From Gammaproteobacteria bacterium UBA2955 (GTDB taxonomy: Bacteria; Pseudomonadota; Gammaproteobacteria; Pseudomonadales; Azotimanducaceae), in the NCBI GenBank assembly GCA_002348825.1, contig DEBN01000014.1, forward strand, positions 1 through 15,008: a DNA stretch of 15,008 bases. Reading direction: 5' to 3'. The translations under genes were made by a program, and so were the position numbers. The notes beneath the pieces were generated by a model, which saw only the letters and a list, made by a program, of their open reading frames with translations, was not told the DNA's origin and ran no database searches. The first letter of the stretch is position 1; the number at the start of each line of letters is the position of its first letter. Positions 13,301 to 15,008 of the stretch are shown here, one piece after another.

Positions 13301-14068
13301 CTAGCTATCGTTCTCCATCTCATCGGTCCGGCTGACTAGTCGTGCCAACCCAACGCCGACTTCAAACAATAACCACATCGGTAGTGCCAGCAACAGCTGT
13401 GACACCACGTCAGGTGGCGTCAGAAACATACCGAGGACGAAGCAACCAATGATTATATAGGGGCGTTTTGCCGCCATGGCATCTGCGGTCGTAAGCCCGG
13501 ACCATACCATCAGCAGTGTGGCTACGGGTATTTCAAATGCTAGACCGAATGCGAGGAACATCTTCATAACAAAGTCTAGATACTGATTGATGTCGGTCAT
13601 CATGCTGATGCCAGCCGGATTAATTTCAATAAAGAAAGTGAACACGATCGGAAATACCAGCAAGTAGCTGAACGCCATGCCGCAATAAAACAAGGCCACA
13701 CTAGAGGTTAGCAGCGGCAGCGCGAATCGTTTCTCGTGTCGATATAACCCGGGCGATACGAATGACCAAAGTTGATGCAGCAGAAACGGCATGCCAATAA
13801 AAATTGCGGTGTAAACGGCGAGCTTGAAAGGCGCTAAAAAGGGCGACGCCACCTGAGTGGCAATCATCCCCGAACCCTCGGGCAAGCGGCTCATCAATGG
13901 TTCCGCGACCCAAGTGAACAGGGCCTCTGAGAAGTAATAAACGGGAAGAAACAGCGCCGCAACAAAGGCTAATGAACGCAGAATGCGTGAACGCAGTTCG
14001 ACAAGATGCTCGAGGAATGGCAGCTGCTTGTCGTCGACAGCCTTATCATCGGGGTTAGGGGAATTCAT
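13301..14068 (-). CDS. tatC: Twin-arginine translocase subunit TatC
   Basis: Inner-membrane core of the Tat system that binds twin-arginine signal peptides and exports folded proteins. The 255 residues match the usual length (about 258 in E. coli). Six membrane segments are apparent. Conserved stretches include PFLEHLVELRSRI (17-29), MIATQVASPF, a first periplasmic region, the LTPPDVVSQ loop near the C-terminal third, and KRPYIIIGCFVLGM. The glutamate in LEHLVELR contributes to signal-peptide binding in relatives. The ATG lies 13 bases after tatB in the usual tatABC order. The transcript ends convergent with dtd. Identification is secure. Confidence 0.97.
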   Translation of the reverse strand: MNSPNPDDKAVDDKQLPFLEHLVELRSRILRSLAFVAALFLPVYYFSEALFTWVAEPLMSRLPEGSGMIATQVASPFLAPFKLAVYTAIFIGMPFLLHQLWSFVSPGLYRHEKRFALPLLTSSVALFYCGMAFSYLLVFPIVFTFFIEINPAGISMMTDINQYLDFVMKMFLAFGLAFEIPVATLLMVWSGLTTADAMAAKRPYIIIGCFVLGMFLTPPDVVSQLLLALPMWLLFEVGVGLARLVSRTDEMENDS

Positions 14069-14081
14069 ATCGAGTGTCTGA

Positions 14082-14492
14082 TCAAGCGTCGTCGGTGGGG
14101 TCTGCTGTAGACTGTTTCAGTTTGCGGGCGTGTCTTGCTTCCAACTCAGCCTCGCTGGTTGGTTTGGGTGCGCTCGGCGGTTCCTGCGGTGTTGAATTAG
14201 CCGAGGCCGGATCGATACTCTGAGGCTGTGTTACGGGATCGACAGCGCCTTTCACTTCATCTTCAATGCGTTGCATCTCCTGCATGACGGCTTCGTTGTG
14301 CAGCTGTCGCCGCACATCGTCCATGCCGATTTCTTTTTCAATCTCTGCCTTAACGCTGTTGAAGGAGCGACTCAATCGGCCGAACCAAAGACCCAACGCA
14401 CGCAGCGTGTCTGGAAGTTTTTCCGGGCCTATAACCAGCAGCGTTACGACCAAAATCAACAGGATTTCGAGGCTGCCAAAATCAGGAAACAT
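14082..14492 (-). CDS. tatB: Twin-arginine translocase subunit TatB
   Basis: Single-span partner of TatC in the Tat signal-peptide receptor. It has an N-terminal membrane helix (about 5-21), the GPEKLP turn (22-27), an amphipathic helix (about 28-60) and then an acidic, proline-rich tail (about 80-136) that looks disordered and is typical of TatB. The glutamate in SLEILL near the membrane start and GPEKLP separate it from TatA. At 136 residues it is shorter than E. coli TatB (171) but within range. It sits between tatA (47-base gap) and tatC (13-base gap). The ATG start opens the conserved MF.DFG pattern. Confidence 0.95.
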   Translation of the reverse strand: MFPDFGSLEILLILVVTLLVIGPEKLPDTLRALGLWFGRLSRSFNSVKAEIEKEIGMDDVRRQLHNEAVMQEMQRIEDEVKGAVDPVTQPQSIDPASANSTPQEPPSAPKPTSEAELEARHARKLKQSTADPTDDA

Positions 14493-14539
14493 CGGACTCT
14501 CTTAAGTTGTCAGTGTGCCTTGGCCGGCGCCTTGGCGGG

Positions 14540-14776
14540 TTAGACGTTATGTTTCTCATCACTGTTAGAGGGTTTAACGCCGTCCGCTTCGCCGTCGATG
14601 ACTTTAGCCGCACTGTCCGGCGCTTTGGCCTGCTCATCATCGGTTACCGCTTTACGAAAACCTTTAATCGCGCTGCCTAAGTCCGAGCCGATACTCTTTA
14701 TACGCTTGGGGCCGAAGATCAGTAACACGATAACGAGGATGACCAACAATTCGGTCATACCGAATCCTCCGAACAT
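14540..14776 (-). CDS. tatA: Twin-arginine translocase subunit TatA
   Basis: Small protein that oligomerises to form the Tat translocation path. The 78 residues comprise a membrane helix (about 7-21, [14 protein letters not shown]), the [23 protein letters not shown] hinge and amphipathic helix split here as [10 protein letters not shown] (21-30) and [13 protein letters not shown] (31-43), and a charged tail. The [10 protein letters not shown] pattern is diagnostic of TatA rather than TatB. The ATG has a GGAGAAG ribosome-binding site. It follows hisE by 55 bases, and a -10-like box in that gap suggests its own promoter. The hisE-tatABC order is that of Pseudomonas-type genomes. Confidence 0.96.
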   Translation of the reverse strand: MFGGFGMTELLVILVIVLLIFGPKRIKSIGSDLGSAIKGFRKAVTDDEQAKAPDSAAKVIDGEADGVKPSNSDEKHNV

Positions 14777-14817
14777 AGCTCTTCTCCATGCAAGATTTAG
14801 ACGACTTCTTTGATCGT

Positions 14818-14823
14818 ATTATA
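14818..14823 (-). promoter_or_regulatory. Candidate -10 box for tatABC
   Basis: The minus strand shows a perfect TATAAT between hisE and tatA, about 42 bases before the tatA ATG. The -35 position would fall in the end of hisE and matches poorly, so this may be a secondary promoter added to read-through from hisE. Confidence 0.4.
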
Positions 14824-14831
14824 GCGACGTT

Positions 14832-15008
14832 TTATCTGGCTGGGCGATTGGCTTTTTCGGTGTGGCCACTGAGTCCGCTTCGTTTCTGTAATTCGTTTAG
14901 CACGTCGTCGGCGCTCAGGTTTAGATGATTCAGCAGTACCATTGAATGGAACCATAAATCGGCGACCTCGCCAATTAACGCTGGCTTCAGCTTCGCGTCA
15001 GCGGCGGC
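14832..15008 (-). CDS. hisE: Phosphoribosyl-ATP pyrophosphatase HisE, 3' part
   Basis: C-terminal 58 residues of the enzyme that hydrolyses phosphoribosyl-ATP to phosphoribosyl-AMP, the second step of histidine synthesis. The frame is open to the window edge, so the 5' part lies outside. The all-alpha MazG-like fold is recognised by the helix signature [13 protein letters not shown], followed by [13 protein letters not shown], and by the [11 protein letters not shown] ending common in gammaproteobacterial HisE. The metal-binding glutamate/aspartate pair is visible in GEVADL. The gene is upstream of tatABC. Whether it is separate or fused to HisI cannot be seen; separate is more likely in this neighbourhood. 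Confidence 0.9.
   Translation of the reverse strand, partial: AAADAKLKPALIGEVADLWFHSMVLLNHLNLSADDVLNELQKRSGLSGHTEKANRPAR

Overview
This window is ordinary chromosomal DNA of a gammaproteobacterium. There is no sign of phage, plasmid, insertion sequence or CRISPR. Gene content and order (his genes beside ctpA-envC-gpmI, then yibN-secB-trmL, ntrC-ntrB-glutamine synthetase, typA, and tatC-tatB-tatA-hisE) resemble the Pseudomonas/Cellvibrio side of the class. Naming a genus from the sequence alone would be a guess. Seventeen protein genes are tightly packed. The first (hisB) and last (hisE) run off the window ends. I see no RNA genes.

Layout. Positions 1-1167 (+) hold the 3' end of hisB and then hisA, with no hisH between them and no hisF after them. 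From 5056 back to 1132 (-) lies gpmI-envC-ctpA, a compact operon for glycolysis, septal amidase activation and periplasmic proteolysis; its last gene overlaps the end of hisA. Divergent from it, 5227-6188 (+) is yibN-secB, without the grxC that usually sits between them. From 10516 back to 6199 (-) is a nitrogen-regulation block: glutamine synthetase, ntrB, ntrC, then trmL. From 11031 to 13272 (+) are typA and dtd. From 15008 back to 13301 (-) are hisE, tatA, tatB and tatC.

The most interesting part is the nitrogen block. The glutamine synthetase next to ntrBC is not the usual long adenylylated GSI but a 336-residue type II (eukaryotic-like) enzyme. Its upstream region carries one perfect-core NtrC box, one half-conserved box and a good sigma-54 -24/-12 element in an arrangement like the classical glnA promoter. 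A third NtrC box lies between glutamine synthetase and ntrB, with a weaker sigma-54-like element ending almost at the ntrB start codon. NtrB (sensor kinase) and NtrC (sigma-54 activator) therefore probably control both the synthetase and themselves. NtrC has an altered sigma-54 contact loop, GSFSGA instead of GAFTGA.

Two gene-free stretches exceed 300 bases: 9194-9505 (glutamine synthetase terminator plus ntrBC control region) and 10517-11030 (divergent control region of glutamine synthetase and typA). The rest is standard housekeeping. I do not see a wholly new system. The points worth a second look are the GSII/NtrC regulon, the variant NtrC loop, and the missing hisH, hisF and grxC.
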